A stretch of 64,000 bases of DNA from contig NZ_JQNA01000002.1 of the NCBI RefSeq assembly GCF_000745015.1, positions 3,224,001-3,288,000 on the forward strand. Reading direction: 5' to 3'. Positions 1 to 8,640 of the stretch are shown here, in pieces. The notes beneath the pieces are model-generated. The model ran no database searches and was not told where the DNA came from. It saw nothing but the letters and a program-made list of their open reading frames with translations. This DNA comes from Burkholderia sp. 9120. Its GTDB lineage: Bacteria; Pseudomonadota; Gammaproteobacteria; Burkholderiales; Burkholderiaceae. Numbering within the stretch: position 1 is the stretch's first letter; each line of letters opens with the position of its first letter. A program made the position numbers and the translations under genes.

Positions 1-1287
1 TTGTTCGGTGCTGCTCTGGCCAGGGGCGCGCATTTGCGGCGGCGTGTCCTTGGCGAGACGGATCATGTGTTCCATCGGCGTATCGAACGGGCGCAACACG
101 TCGAGTTCCTGCTGGGCGAAGTAGCCGATGTTCAGGCCCTTACCTTCGCTGATTTCGCCGGCGATCGGCGCCAGCGAATGCGCCACCGTCTTCACTAGTG
201 TGGACTTGCCCTGGCCGTTGGCACCGAGAATGCCGATGCGCTGCCCGGCCAGCACGGAACGGTTGATGCCCCGCACGATGACCGTGGGCGGCGTGTCCGG
301 CGGCGCGTCGGCCGGCGCGGGGTAGCCGAAGCTCGCGTCCAGCATCGACAGCAGCGGGTTCGGGACGTTGAGGGGCTCCTTGAACTCGAAGGTGAACTCC
401 GCATCGGCAAGCACCGGTGCGATCTTCTCCATGCGTTCGAGCGCCTTGACCCGGCTCTGCGCCTGTTTCGCCTTCGAGGCCGTGGCCTTGAAACGGTCGA
501 TGAATTTCTGCAGGTGGGCGATCTTGTCCGCCTGCTTGGCCACCGAGGCCTGCTGCAACACGAGTTGCTCAGCGCGCATCTCTTCGAACTTGCTGTAGTT
601 GCCGCCATAACGCACGAGTTTGGCGTTGTCGACGTGCACCGTCACCTGCGTCACCCCGTCGAGGAATTCGCGGTCGTGGCTGATCACGACGAGGGTTCCT
701 TGATAGCGTTTGAGCCACGCTTCCAGCCAGACCAGCGCGTCGAGATCCAGGTGATTGGTCGGTTCGTCGAGCAGCAGCAGGTCGGACGGACACATGAGCG
801 CGCGCGCCAGTTGCAGTCGCATGCGCCAGCCGCCGGAGAAACTGTTGACCGGCTGGCTAAGCTGTTCAGCGGTGAAGCCAAGACCCTGGATCAGCGCCTG
901 GGCACGCGCGGGGGCGTCGTGGGCACCGGCGTCGTGCAGTTCCATGTAGGCGTGCGCCATGCGCATGCCGTCGTCGCTGGCCTCGGCGGCGGCGACTTCG
1001 GCCTGCGCGGCCAGCAGCACGGTGTCGCCCTCGACGACGAAGTCGGTCGCGTTCTGGTCGGTTTCCGGCATGTCCTGCGCGACCTGGCCCATCCGGTATG
1101 CGGCGGGAATCGAGAATTCACCGCTATCTTCGTGCAACGTGCCGTTAAGCAGGCCGAAGAAGGACGACTTGCCGGCGCCATTGCGGCCGACAAGACCGAT
1201 CTTTTCGCCGGGGGTGAAGGTGGCGGACGCGTTGTCGAGTACGACGTTAACGCCGCGGCGCAGGGTGAGATTACGGACGGAAATCAT
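1..1287 (-). CDS. ABC-F family ATPase, N-terminal 429 residues (runs off left edge)
   Basis: Soluble tandem-ATPase of the ABC-F class, whose members act on the ribosome rather than in membranes. The first Walker A (GRNGAGKSS) is at residues 34-42 and a second (GANGQGKST) at about 352-360, with no transmembrane segments; this two-cassette layout without a membrane domain defines the family. The start ATG follows AAGGAG-like sequence (reverse strand of about 1288-1293). The gene continues beyond base 1, so roughly the last third, including the second signature and Walker B, is not visible. The E. coli YheS/Uup group is the closest general match; which subfamily it is cannot be decided from this fragment. 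A resistance-type ABC-F is possible but less likely for a chromosomal single copy. Confidence 0.9.
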   Translation of the reverse strand, partial: MISVRNLTLRRGVNVVLDNASATFTPGEKIGLVGRNGAGKSSFFGLLNGTLHEDSGEFSIPAAYRMGQVAQDMPETDQNATDFVVEGDTVLLAAQAEVAAAEASDDGMRMAHAYMELHDAGAHDAPARAQALIQGLGFTAEQLSQPVNSFSGGWRMRLQLARALMCPSDLLLLDEPTNHLDLDALVWLEAWLKRYQGTLVVISHDREFLDGVTQVTVHVDNAKLVRYGGNYSKFEEMRAEQLVLQQASVAKQADKIAHLQKFIDRFKATASKAKQAQSRVKALERMEKIAPVLADAEFTFEFKEPLNVPNPLLSMLDASFGYPAPADAPPDTPPTVIVRGINRSVLAGQRIGILGANGQGKSTLVKTVAHSLAPIAGEISEGKGLNIGYFAQQELDVLRPFDTPMEHMIRLAKDTPPQMRAPGQSSTEQ

Positions 1288-1579
1288 AAGGAGCTACTTC
1301 GGAGAGGAGTCGCATGATAGCCGACTGGACGGGTGGGGCTGGTTATTGTCTGAGTGGGCTGGCGGTTTGGGGCGGTTGTTGGAGGCAAAGCGAGGCGGGG
1401 ACTGGCGCAGCGGGGGACGGTTGCGGGCCAGTGAATAGGGCGATGAATGATGGCGCCTGGCCGCACTTTTTGCGCGATGACGATCGGCTGGGCGCTCTTC
1501 GCCGAACCCCTTCGGAATCTCCGCCTCCTGGGCCCGCTTGCAGCAACCTGCGAGACGGATAGTCCTGAAGTAAAGACAA

Positions 1580-2020
1580 CTATTTCCCAATACCGAGAAG
1601 GAATTCGCGATCGGACTCGGGCATTGAATTGAGCCATTCCGATTCGGCTCCAGGTGCGGGCAACACCTTACCGTACTCAACCATCTGGGACGGCGATAAC
1701 TCCGAGAGATACACCCAAACGGAGCGCTTTTCGGCCCCCGTCGCGTTTGCGACAAGCGTGACGAGAGCTTCGAGCAAACCTTTCTTCTGATCCGCGCTTC
1801 TGCCCGCACGGATCTGTCCCTGGACGAATAACAGATCCGACACGAGCGGTGCTCCGCCGAGGAAGTGATCGCCAGCCGGAATGGCCTGAAAAATCACCTG
1901 CGCGAAAAAACCTTGCGCGCCGGTCGCCTCACTGTGTACGCGTGTAATGTCTCGCGCGATCTCCCGCTTCTGCGGATCGGTAAGCCGCCCAGCGGCCGCA
2001 ATGACGGTATAAGTTGGCAT
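1580..2020 (-). CDS. Tautomerase-superfamily protein (cis-CaaD-like)
   Basis: Small enzyme of 146 residues beginning MPTYTV, so that removal of the initiator Met exposes the Pro-1 that serves as catalytic base or nucleophile in 4-oxalocrotonate tautomerase relatives. Its length, about twice that of the 62-residue 4-OT monomer, fits the fused-repeat cis-3-chloroacrylic acid dehalogenase group. A longer frame starts 22 codons upstream, but the Pro-1 requirement and an AGGAGA ribosome site 6 nt before this ATG fix the start. It lies downstream of an SDR gene and a broken secreted-protein gene on the same strand. Actual dehalogenase activity cannot be inferred; most relatives are promiscuous tautomerases of unknown substrate. 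Confidence 0.82.
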   Translation of the reverse strand: MPTYTVIAAAGRLTDPQKREIARDITRVHSEATGAQGFFAQVIFQAIPAGDHFLGGAPLVSDLLFVQGQIRAGRSADQKKGLLEALVTLVANATGAEKRSVWVYLSELSPSQMVEYGKVLPAPGAESEWLNSMPESDREFLLGIGK

Positions 2021-2051
2021 GCTGCTCTCCTGTTGCGATTGCACGTTACGA

Positions 2052-2311
2052 TTAATACGCCTTGCTATCGACAGATTGTGACCCATTCAGCGTTACCGAT
2101 CCATCGATCGAGACGCGTTGATCCCGCTCTCCGTAGAGCGCCGCGTGCATCATCGACCGATTGAGTTCCCCCTCCCACGCCGATACTACGCCAACCGCTA
2201 CTGCATTACCCATGACGTTCACCAACGGCGTGACTGTGCCGACACGGCCACCGGCAATGCAAAGGCAGTGGCCATCGCGAGCGCAGCGGCGCAGAACTTA
2301 AGGAGGTTCAT
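2052..2311 (-). pseudogene. Frameshifted small secreted protein
   Basis: ATG at 2311 begins a good Sec signal peptide (MNLLKFCAAALAMATAFA, then LPVAVSA|Q) that stops at TGA after only 30 codons. A second frame, offset by one base, continues from about 2235 as VTPLVNVMGNAVAVGVVSAW and runs through GERDQRVSIDG to a TAA at 2052-2054. From start to stop is 260 nt, one base short of 87 codons, so a single-base loss near 2232-2240 (the region coding SAQ-S) explains it. A weak AAAGAG site precedes the ATG, 33 nt after the SDR stop. I do not recognise the family. It is either a recent pseudogene or a sequencing error; if the latter, it is an intact 87-residue exported protein. Confidence 0.6.
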
Positions 2312-2344
2312 GATTACTCTTTTTCGCAAGATGGGTTGGCGGAC

Positions 2345-3154
2345 TTACTGGGCGGTCGTGGCGCTCGGCGTGTAGCGCGGCGCGGCCTTGGCGTTCGCGA
2401 ACCGGGGAGCCAGCGCGCGACGGTCGGCTTCCCACTTCGTCCAGTCGTCACCATCGTGCAGCGTCGGGATGGTCACGAGTTCGCCCTGATCGAGGCCCGC
2501 GAGCGCGGCATCCACCAGATCGTCGGCTGTCATCGTGCTCGCGGCTTCCTTTTGCTTCGAATAGCCGGCGACGTCCCAGAACTCGGTTGCCGTCGCTGCC
2601 GGCAGCACGGTCTGCACACGCACGCCCTTGCCTGCGAGGTCACGCTGAAGCGCATGACCGAAGCTCAGCACGTACGATTTCGAGGCGCTGTACACACCGT
2701 TCAACAGCTCGACTGCAATGCCGACCACCGAACTGATGTTGATGATCGTGCCCGAGCCCCTGGCGACGAACGCAGGCGCAACCGCGTAGGTGAGACGCGT
2801 CAGCGCCGTGATGTTCAGGTTGATCATCGACTCCATGGCGTCGACGTGGCCGTCGAGAACCGATGCAACCGAGCCGATGCCCGCGTTGTTCACCAGCATC
2901 GTGATACGCGGGTCTTCGCGAAGCAGGGTCTCGATTTTCGCGAGCGCAGCCTTGTCGTTGAGATCCGCGGCAATCGTTTCGATCGAGCGACCCGTCTCTT
3001 TCGTGAGGCGCTCTGCGAGAGCGTTCAGGCGCCTCTGGTTGCGTGCCACCAGAATAAGGTCGAAGCCGCGCTTGGCGAGTCGGTCGGCGTAGATGGCGCC
3101 AATGCCAGCCGACGCACCGGTGATCAGCGCGAAACCGTTTGTAGAGGAAGTCAT
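2345..3154 (-). CDS. SDR-family NAD(P)-dependent oxidoreductase
   Basis: Classical short-chain dehydrogenase/reductase of 269 residues. The dinucleotide-binding TGASAGIG lies near residue 14, the NNAGI segment follows in the middle, and the catalytic YSASK lies near residue 155 after an ISSV serine. The start chosen (MTSSTNG) drops 11 codons of a longer frame because homologous SDRs begin just before the first beta strand. It is transcribed divergently from a GlxA/AraC regulator 160 bp away, and a perfect 23-bp palindrome sits 23 bp before its start codon, so it is probably regulated. The substrate is unknown. Confidence 0.87.
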   Translation of the reverse strand: MTSSTNGFALITGASAGIGAIYADRLAKRGFDLILVARNQRRLNALAERLTKETGRSIETIAADLNDKAALAKIETLLREDPRITMLVNNAGIGSVASVLDGHVDAMESMINLNITALTRLTYAVAPAFVARGSGTIINISSVVGIAVELLNGVYSASKSYVLSFGHALQRDLAGKGVRVQTVLPAATATEFWDVAGYSKQKEAASTMTADDLVDAALAGLDQGELVTIPTLHDGDDWTKWEADRRALAPRFANAKAAPRYTPSATTAQ

Positions 3155-3176
3155 TTTTAGTCCTTGAGTGAATTGT

Positions 3177-3199
3177 TGAACCAACAAGGCGTTGGTTCA
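3177..3199. promoter_or_regulatory. Perfect palindromic operator candidate upstream of the SDR gene
   Basis: Arms TGAACCAAC and GTTGGTTCA are exact reverse complements separated by AAGGC. The element lies 23 bp upstream of the SDR start (3154) and 116 bp upstream of the regulator start (3315). Nine-base arms with a five-base spacer are typical of TetR or HxlR dimer sites, not of AraC/GlxA sites, which are usually direct repeats. Confidence 0.55.
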
Positions 3200-3314
3200 T
3201 GGAGCGAATTCTGAACTCGGCCGTCCACGACCTCAATGCCATATATGCAATGATTCCGGACACTCCCTCCTCCACATTGATGTCCGTTATGTGCTACCTT
3301 CAACGAATCAAGCC

Positions 3315-4280
3315 ATGACTCGCGAGGCATCAATGCATTCCGTCGGACTTGTCGTCTATCCCAACTTCCAGTCGCTCGCGCTTGCAGTGGCGAGCGTCTT
3401 CGAATATGCCAATCTGCTGCGCGGTGAAGCAGCTTACGAATTCAGCATCGTGTCCGAGCACGGTGGACCTATCGCTTCGTCCCAGGGTTTTTCGGTTCAT
3501 AGCGAACCACTTGCCGAAGAGGGCTACGACACCCTCATCGTGGCAGGCGACAACGAATGCCGCCTTCCTTCGGCTGCGCTCGTGGATTACCTTCGAAAAG
3601 CGCCGCGCCAATCGCGACGAATTGCGTCGATCTGTACCGGTGCATTTGTTCTGGCTGCTGCAGGTCTGCTGGAAGGAAAGCGCGCAACGACACACTGGTT
3701 CCACGCGCGCGACTTCGAGAAGCAGTATCCGAACGTACAACTCGAAGAAGACCGCATCTTCGTCGTGGATGGACAGGTCTGGACGTCGGCCGGCATGAGC
3801 GCCGGCGTGGATCTCGCGCTTGCGATCGTCGAAAACGACTTCGGGCTGGACACCTCGCGCATGGTTGCGCGCAAGCTGGTGCTTTATCAGCGTCGCGGTG
3901 GCGGTCAGTCGCAGTTTTCGGCGCTGCTGGAGATGGGCGCGCGCTCAGACCGCGTTCAGATGGCACTCGCTTACGCGAGCGAAAACCTGGCGAGCGATTT
4001 GTCGGTCGAGCGGCTGGCCGAAGCGGCACGGCTCAGTCCGCGTCAGTTCAGCCGCGTGTTTCGTGAGGAAACGGGTCAATCGCCCGCGAAGGCAATCGAG
4101 CGGCTTCGCGTTGAAGCCGCTCGACTGATGATGGAGACGACTCGTCACCCGATCGAGATCGTTGCGAGAGAGACAGGCTTTGGTGACCGGGAGCGGATGC
4201 GTCAAGCGTTCCTGCGTGCATTCGGTCAGCCACCGCAAACCATACAGCGGGCGTCGGGTGTCACACCCCTTGCGCTTTAA
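3315..4280 (+). CDS. GlxA-family AraC-type transcriptional regulator
   Basis: 321 residues with the two-part GlxA architecture: an N-terminal DJ-1/PfpI-like (class I glutamine amidotransferase fold) sensor, visible as VGLVVYPNFQ at the start and SICTGAFVLAAAGLL in the middle, then a C-terminal AraC double helix-turn-helix (LAEAARLSPRQFSRVFRE and IVARETGFGDRERMRQAFLR). The start was taken at MTREASM; a start six codons later (MHSVGL) is equally plausible. It is divergent from an SDR oxidoreductase, a common pairing for this family. Effector unknown. Confidence 0.88.
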   Translation: MTREASMHSVGLVVYPNFQSLALAVASVFEYANLLRGEAAYEFSIVSEHGGPIASSQGFSVHSEPLAEEGYDTLIVAGDNECRLPSAALVDYLRKAPRQSRRIASICTGAFVLAAAGLLEGKRATTHWFHARDFEKQYPNVQLEEDRIFVVDGQVWTSAGMSAGVDLALAIVENDFGLDTSRMVARKLVLYQRRGGGQSQFSALLEMGARSDRVQMALAYASENLASDLSVERLAEAARLSPRQFSRVFREETGQSPAKAIERLRVEAARLMMETTRHPIEIVARETGFGDRERMRQAFLRAFGQPPQTIQRASGVTPLAL

Positions 4281-4373
4281 GCGTAGTTCGCCTTACTGCC
4301 CGCCCGGCGTCCACTCCGGGCTATAACGCGGTTGACGGCGCGCGCGAAATTGGCCGTGCGACGGTTGGTCTGT

Positions 4374-4994
4374 CTACATCGCAGCCTTCGGCAGTTGCCA
4401 GCCGTGTGTGACGGCAAGCATCCGCAGCACGAAGCAGACCGCGCCGCTGAGCAGCGCAGTTGCGACCGGTGGCACCTCGAAGCGTCGCGCGGCGACGAGC
4501 GCAACACCGCCGACGAATGCCGCACTCGCATAGATATCGGTGACCAGAACGCTCGGCACGCGCGCGAGCAGCAGGTCGCGGATCACCCCACCGCCCACGC
4601 CAGTCACAGTGCCCATGAGCGTCGCGATGAACGGTCCGATTCCGAAGTTGAGCGCCTTCTGGGCGCCCGCCACCGCGAACAGCGCGAGCCCTGCCGCATC
4701 GAGCGTTGTGACGAGCAGCGGAGGAAGTTCGCGCGCGGCGCCGTGAAAGACGAAGGTCAGCAGTCCCGTCGCGAACGCGAGCACGGGATAACGCCAGTCG
4801 CGTACCGCATTCGGCGGCGTCGCGCCAATCAGCAGATCGCGTATCACGCCGCCACCCAGCGCGACTACGAACGACAGCACCATCACGCCGAGCAGATCGA
4901 GGCCGCCGTGCATCGCGGCTAACGCACCTTCGAACGCGAATACAGCGGTGCCGGCAAGGTCGGCAGCAAGCACGACCGATTCGATTCTTTTCAT
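4374..4994 (-). CDS. TRIC-type trimeric intracellular cation channel (YicG/UPF0126-like)
   Basis: Inner-membrane protein of 206 residues, the normal length for the bacterial TRIC family, with about seven hydrophobic segments. The two family hallmarks are present as an internal repeat: GGGVIRDLLIG in the first half and GGGVIRDLLLA in the second, each following a hydrophobic helix. Bacterial TRICs form homotrimeric potassium or sodium permeable channels. The start MKRIES is preferred over a longer frame because the upstream 54 codons are Pro/Gly-rich and non-hydrophobic. Confidence 0.88.
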   Translation of the reverse strand: MKRIESVVLAADLAGTAVFAFEGALAAMHGGLDLLGVMVLSFVVALGGGVIRDLLIGATPPNAVRDWRYPVLAFATGLLTFVFHGAARELPPLLVTTLDAAGLALFAVAGAQKALNFGIGPFIATLMGTVTGVGGGVIRDLLLARVPSVLVTDIYASAAFVGGVALVAARRFEVPPVATALLSGAVCFVLRMLAVTHGWQLPKAAM

Positions 4995-5446
4995 AGAAGT
5001 CGGGAGCGGATTAAAGAGGAGGACTGGCGGAATGCCGCCCGGTAACTGACCGCGATGATAACCGCGACTGGGCCTTTCATTACCTGCACCCGTTAGCGAA
5101 CCCGGGCCAAATGAGCAAGCAATGCCATGATGTTCGCATTCGGGGAGCGCACCCACAAAGGCACATACTCAGAAGAAGTGGCGCCCGAAAGCGCCTCGTC
5201 GCGGTCATGCCGTCGATTTGGCAGGCCGACGGCTGTGGGTCGAACTCGGTCCGTCGCCGAGCTCAACGTTCCCACCGACGAGAGACGACATTTCATCTTA
5301 TTAAATTCGATCCTCCTTCGCGCGCAATAGTTCACCCGACCGATACACCGAAACGTTAGCGTCACGCATCGACGCACTGTCGAACGTCCGAAAGTGGCCG
5401 AACCAAGACCGCTGGTGAGTGCCTCAATTCGACCCGTTGCCGCCGT
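4995..5446. other. Intergenic stretch without a recognisable gene
   Basis: About 450 bp between the TRIC channel start and the end of the arsR fragment. Reading frames here lack family motifs, good ribosome sites and normal codon use. No repeats or strong hairpins were seen. Confidence 0.5.
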
Positions 5447-5842
5447 CTAACGGGACGCCGCTTTTGTGACCGCTCCCGCAGGAGAAACGGTTGTCCGCAT
5501 CGCGGAACTCGTCTCTTCGCAATCTGGGGGAGGAATTCTGGTCGGGCACGTAAGGCAATTCTCAGTTAAAAAGTCGATGACTCCGTGGATGGTATCCAGG
5601 GCCGCGGCATAGTAAATGAAGGTCCCCTCTCGGCGGCCCGATACAAGATTCGCTCGCGACATGTCCTTGAGATGGAAAGACAGGCTGGACCGAACGATTC
5701 CCAGTCGCACGGAAATTTCGCCTGCGGGCAAACCGCGCGGCCCCACGCCAACGAGGATCCGGAAGATGGCCAATCGCGACCGGTGTGCTATTGCGTGTTG
5801 ATTTGCACTGAATTCTGACCCACCTGACACGGTGATTTGCAT
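5447..5842 (-). pseudogene. ArsR-family repressor whose N-terminus is replaced by an IS21 end
   Basis: The body is a clear ArsR/SmtB winged-helix repressor: SRLAIFRILV, then GLPAGEISVRLGIVRSSLSF (recognition helix region), LVSGRREGTFIYY, and a Cys-containing tail (ENCLTCPT). Intact relatives start about a dozen residues earlier. Here arsR-derived sequence begins at about 5795, exactly where the IS21 terminal repeat begins. An open frame continues into the IS to an ATG at 5842, giving a 131-residue chimera with 16 IS-encoded residues. The lost N-terminus is not found beyond the other IS end. The chimera could still fold, since the DNA-binding core is intact, but no ribosome site is evident. 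Confidence 0.72.
5796..5822 (+). repeat. IS21 left terminal inverted repeat (outer)
   Basis: Starts TGTTGATTTGCACTGAAT and ends GACCCA; matches the reverse complement of 8239-8265 with two mismatches. A related inner copy lies at 5834-5856. Confidence 0.85.
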
Positions 5843-5899
5843 CGAATATTGACCCACGTGGAACACACTGGCCCGCTGTGCAGCTAGCGGGAGAACGGA

Positions 5900-7426
5900 G
5901 TGATCGACATGGCAATATTGAGCATCATCCGACGCTGGCATTATCGCGATCATGTCTCGCTACGCGAGATCGCCAAACGGCTTGGCGTTTCAAGAAACAC
6001 CGTCAGGCGCTATATACGTGCCGGCACCGTAGTGCCCACCTATCCGGAACGGCAGAGCCCGAGCAAGCTCGACGGATTTGCGGCCAAGCTCGCCGGCTGG
6101 TTAAAGACGGAAGCAAACCGGCCGCGCAAACAGCGCAGAACCCTCAAGCAGATTTACGCTGACCTCACCGTGTTGGGATTCACAGGGTCCTACGACCGGG
6201 TCGCCGCCTTTGCGCGCCGCTGGCGACAGGAGCAGCAGGAGCAGGCAAGGAGCGCAGCACGTGGCACCTTTGTGCCGCTGACCTTTGCACCCGGAGAAGC
6301 ATTCCAGTTCGACTGGAGCGAGGACTGGGCCGTGATCAACGGCGAGCGCACCAAGTTGCAGGTTGCGCAGTTCAAGCTCAGTCACAGCCGGGCGTTCTTC
6401 CTGAGGGCCTATCTGCTGCAAACCCACGAGATGCTGTTCGACGCTCACTACCACGCGTTCGTGGCGTGGGGCGGCATTCCGCGCCGTGGCATATATGACA
6501 ACATGAAGACCGCTGTCGACAAGGTTCGTCGTGGCAAGCTGCGGGACGTCAACGCGCGCTTCAGCGCCATGGTCAGTCACTATCTGTTTGACGCCGAATT
6601 CTGCAATCCGGCCTCAGGCTGGGAGAAGGGGCAGATCGAGAAGAACGTTCAGGACAGCCGTCACCGGCTGTGGCAACGCGTGCCGGCGTTCGGTTCGCTC
6701 TCTGCATTAAACGACTGGCTGGCCGACCAGTGTGTCCTGCTCTGGCAGCAGACGCAGCACCCTGAGCAGGACACAACGATCTGGGACGCGTGGTCGGTCG
6801 AGCGACCCCATCTGATGCCGGTCGGCCAGGCATTCGACGGCTTTGTCGAGCACACCAAACTCGTCTCGCCCACGTGTCTGGTGAGTTTCGACCGCAACCG
6901 GTATAGCGTGCCGGCGGCATTTGCGAACCGGCCCATCAGCCTGCACGTCTACGCGGCCCAGCTCGTCTTCGTCGCCGAAGGGCAGGTCATCGCGGAGCAC
7001 GTCCGGCGTATCAACCGCAGCCATGATCGCGGAGAAACCATCTACGACTGGCGTCATTACCTCGCAGTCCTGCAGCGCAAGCCTGGAGCATTGCGCAACG
7101 GCGCGCCGTTCGCAGAGTTTCCTGCCGCCTTCAAGCGGCTGCAGACAATCCTGCTGAAGCACGCCGGTGGCGACCGGGAGATGGTCGAGATACTGGCGCT
7201 GGTGCTGCTGCACGACGAACAGGCCGTACTCACCGCCGTCGAGCTGGCACTTGAGGCCGGTGCGCCCTCAAAGCAAACGGTGATGAACGTCCTGAGCCGG
7301 CTGCTTGACGGGGCTCCCGTGCCTCCGCTGCAGACGCCCCAGGCCTTCGCCCTGCGCGTCGAGCCGCAAGCCAACGTCGGCCGTTATGACGACCTGAGAG
7401 GCCGGGAGGATCATCATGCAGCCTGA
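5900..7426 (+). CDS. istA: IS21 transposase IstA
   Basis: 508-residue DDE transposase. The N-terminal helix-turn-helix ([20 protein letters not shown]) binds the terminal repeats. The retroviral-integrase-like core supplies Asp in FQFDWSED, Asp in [12 protein letters not shown] and Glu in [10 protein letters not shown]. The start is GTG at 5900 or ATG at 5909; both follow the GAGAACGGAG region. Its 3' end overlaps istB by 11 bp, giving translational coupling as usual in the family. It appears full length and uninterrupted, so the element may be active. Confidence 0.93.
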   Translation: MIDMAILSIIRRWHYRDHVSLREIAKRLGVSRNTVRRYIRAGTVVPTYPERQSPSKLDGFAAKLAGWLKTEANRPRKQRRTLKQIYADLTVLGFTGSYDRVAAFARRWRQEQQEQARSAARGTFVPLTFAPGEAFQFDWSEDWAVINGERTKLQVAQFKLSHSRAFFLRAYLLQTHEMLFDAHYHAFVAWGGIPRRGIYDNMKTAVDKVRRGKLRDVNARFSAMVSHYLFDAEFCNPASGWEKGQIEKNVQDSRHRLWQRVPAFGSLSALNDWLADQCVLLWQQTQHPEQDTTIWDAWSVERPHLMPVGQAFDGFVEHTKLVSPTCLVSFDRNRYSVPAAFANRPISLHVYAAQLVFVAEGQVIAEHVRRINRSHDRGETIYDWRHYLAVLQRKPGALRNGAPFAEFPAAFKRLQTILLKHAGGDREMVEILALVLLHDEQAVLTAVELALEAGAPSKQTVMNVLSRLLDGAPVPPLQTPQAFALRVEPQANVGRYDDLRGREDHHAA

Positions 7427-8192
7427 CGCCATGATGGAAATGCTCAAGTCACTGAAGCTGCACGGCATGGCCCAGGCGCTTGGCGAGCTGGCCGCGCAGG
7501 ATTCCCCCGCGTACAAGTCGGCATCGCTAGTTCTGGCAGGTCTGCTCAAGGCGGAGATGGCGGCCCGTGAGGTACGTTCACTGGCCTATCAGATGAAGGT
7601 CGCCCGCTTCCCGGCGTATCGGGATCTCAACGGCTTTGACTTCGGTTGCAGCGATGTCAACGAAGCAACCGTGCGTCAGTTGCATCGGTGTGAGTTCATG
7701 ACATCGGCACACAACGTCGTGCTGGTCGGCGGACCGGGCACGGGCAAAACGCATCTGGCGACGGCGATTGGCGTGCAGGCGATCGAACATGATCGAAGCC
7801 GCGTGCGTTTCTTCTCCACCATTGAACTCGTCAATGCGCTTGAGCAGGAGAAGCTGACTGGAAAGCCTGGGCAACTGGCTGTGCGTCTAATGTACGCCGA
7901 CCTCGTCATCCTCGACGAACTGGGTTATCTGCCGTTCAGCCAGACCGGGGGCGCCTTGCTCTTCCATCTACTGAGCAAACTCTACGAGCGCACGAGCGTC
8001 GTCATCACAACCAATCTGAGCTTCTCTGAGTGGGCCAACGTCTTCGGCGACGCGAAGATGACCACGGCGCTGCTCGACCGGCTCACACACCACTGCCACA
8101 TTGTAGAAACCGGCAACGATAGCTATCGTTTCAGGAACAGCACGACACAGCCTGAAAAGGAGAGAAAACGAACCCCGAAACACCCAACCTGA
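7416..8192 (+). CDS. istB: IS21 helper ATPase IstB
   Basis: 258-residue AAA+ ATPase of the DnaC-like group that selects target DNA and stimulates IstA. Walker A is [11 protein letters not shown] (about residues 105-115), Walker B is [10 protein letters not shown], and sensor residues lie in [20 protein letters not shown]-like site precedes the ATG inside the end of istA. The sequence is intact, with normal length for the family. Confidence 0.93.
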   Translation: MQPDAMMEMLKSLKLHGMAQALGELAAQDSPAYKSASLVLAGLLKAEMAAREVRSLAYQMKVARFPAYRDLNGFDFGCSDVNEATVRQLHRCEFMTSAHNVVLVGGPGTGKTHLATAIGVQAIEHDRSRVRFFSTIELVNALEQEKLTGKPGQLAVRLMYADLVILDELGYLPFSQTGGALLFHLLSKLYERTSVVITTNLSFSEWANVFGDAKMTTALLDRLTHHCHIVETGNDSYRFRNSTTQPEKERKRTPKHPT

Positions 8193-8238
8193 ACCCCAAA
8201 ACTGGATCAAAGGGTGGGTCAGTATTCGATGCAAATCC

Positions 8239-8265
8239 TGGGTCCGGATTCAGTGCAAATCAACA
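8239..8265 (-). repeat. IS21 right terminal inverted repeat (outer)
   Basis: Reverse complement starts TGTTGATTTGCACTGAAT. The inner partner at 8215-8237 matches 5834-5856 with one mismatch. Confidence 0.85.
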
Positions 8266-8640
8266 CAGTTTCCACACAGCCTCGATCGCTAAGATAAAAC
8301 AAAGGCCAATGTTGGGGCTGTGCATACCAATGTTGAGGCCGCGCAATCCAAGGATGCGACTGCGCAAACGATAGCGTTGCCGCGAAAATGTATGCAGCGA
8401 AGGCACATGTTTTGTTCATCAAGGCATTTCCAGAGTGTTGATATAAGCCAGCCACCGTGTTTGCAAACTCATATTCGTCCCGTCATCCGTTGCAATTCTT
8501 TTACTGTCGCCTTGAACCCACACATTGTCGACGATCTCCGCAGCGATATCGAATGACCGAACATGGCCGACTACTGCGCGACACGGCGCGGAACGGCGAC
8601 CCGAATTGGCCACGTAGCTTAGCGATAGGCCACGCCGCGC
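8266..8640. other. Intergenic stretch after IS21 with a second IS-like end
   Basis: No credible gene. Directly abutting the IS21 end, 8266-8290 read on the reverse strand contains CGAGGCTGTGTGGAAACTG, which resembles both arms of the inverted repeat at 12126-12259. A 9-bp direct repeat CCAATGTTG occurs at 8306 and 8327. The rest is featureless. Confidence 0.45.

Larger units (their letters stand above)
5796..8265 (+). mobile_element. Complete IS21-family insertion sequence, about 2.47 kb
   Basis: Bounded by 27-bp inverted terminal repeats that agree at 25 positions, both starting TGTTGATTTGCACTGAAT (5796-5822, and the reverse of 8239-8265). A second, inner inverted pair starting GATTTGCATCGAATA lies at 5834-5856 and 8215-8237; multiple terminal repeats are characteristic of IS21. 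Inside are overlapping istA and istB. Flanks show no target duplication (TTGCG on the left, CAGTTT on the right), which suggests recombination or deletion after insertion. Confidence 0.88.

Noticed and set aside
514..1317. Open frame of 267 codons on the plus strand over the ABC-F gene
   Set aside because: It lies antisense to a gene with two clear Walker motifs and has His/Arg/Val-rich composition typical of a GC-rich shadow frame.
2310..2375. 21-codon plus-strand frame with AAGGAGG before ATG
   Set aside because: The perfect ribosome site is the complement of CCTCCTT in the signal-peptide codons of the reverse-strand gene, and the frame has no support of its own.
5788..8273. Target-site duplication of the IS21 element
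   Set aside because: Left flank TTGCG and right flank CAGTTT do not match at any length from 4 to 8 bp.
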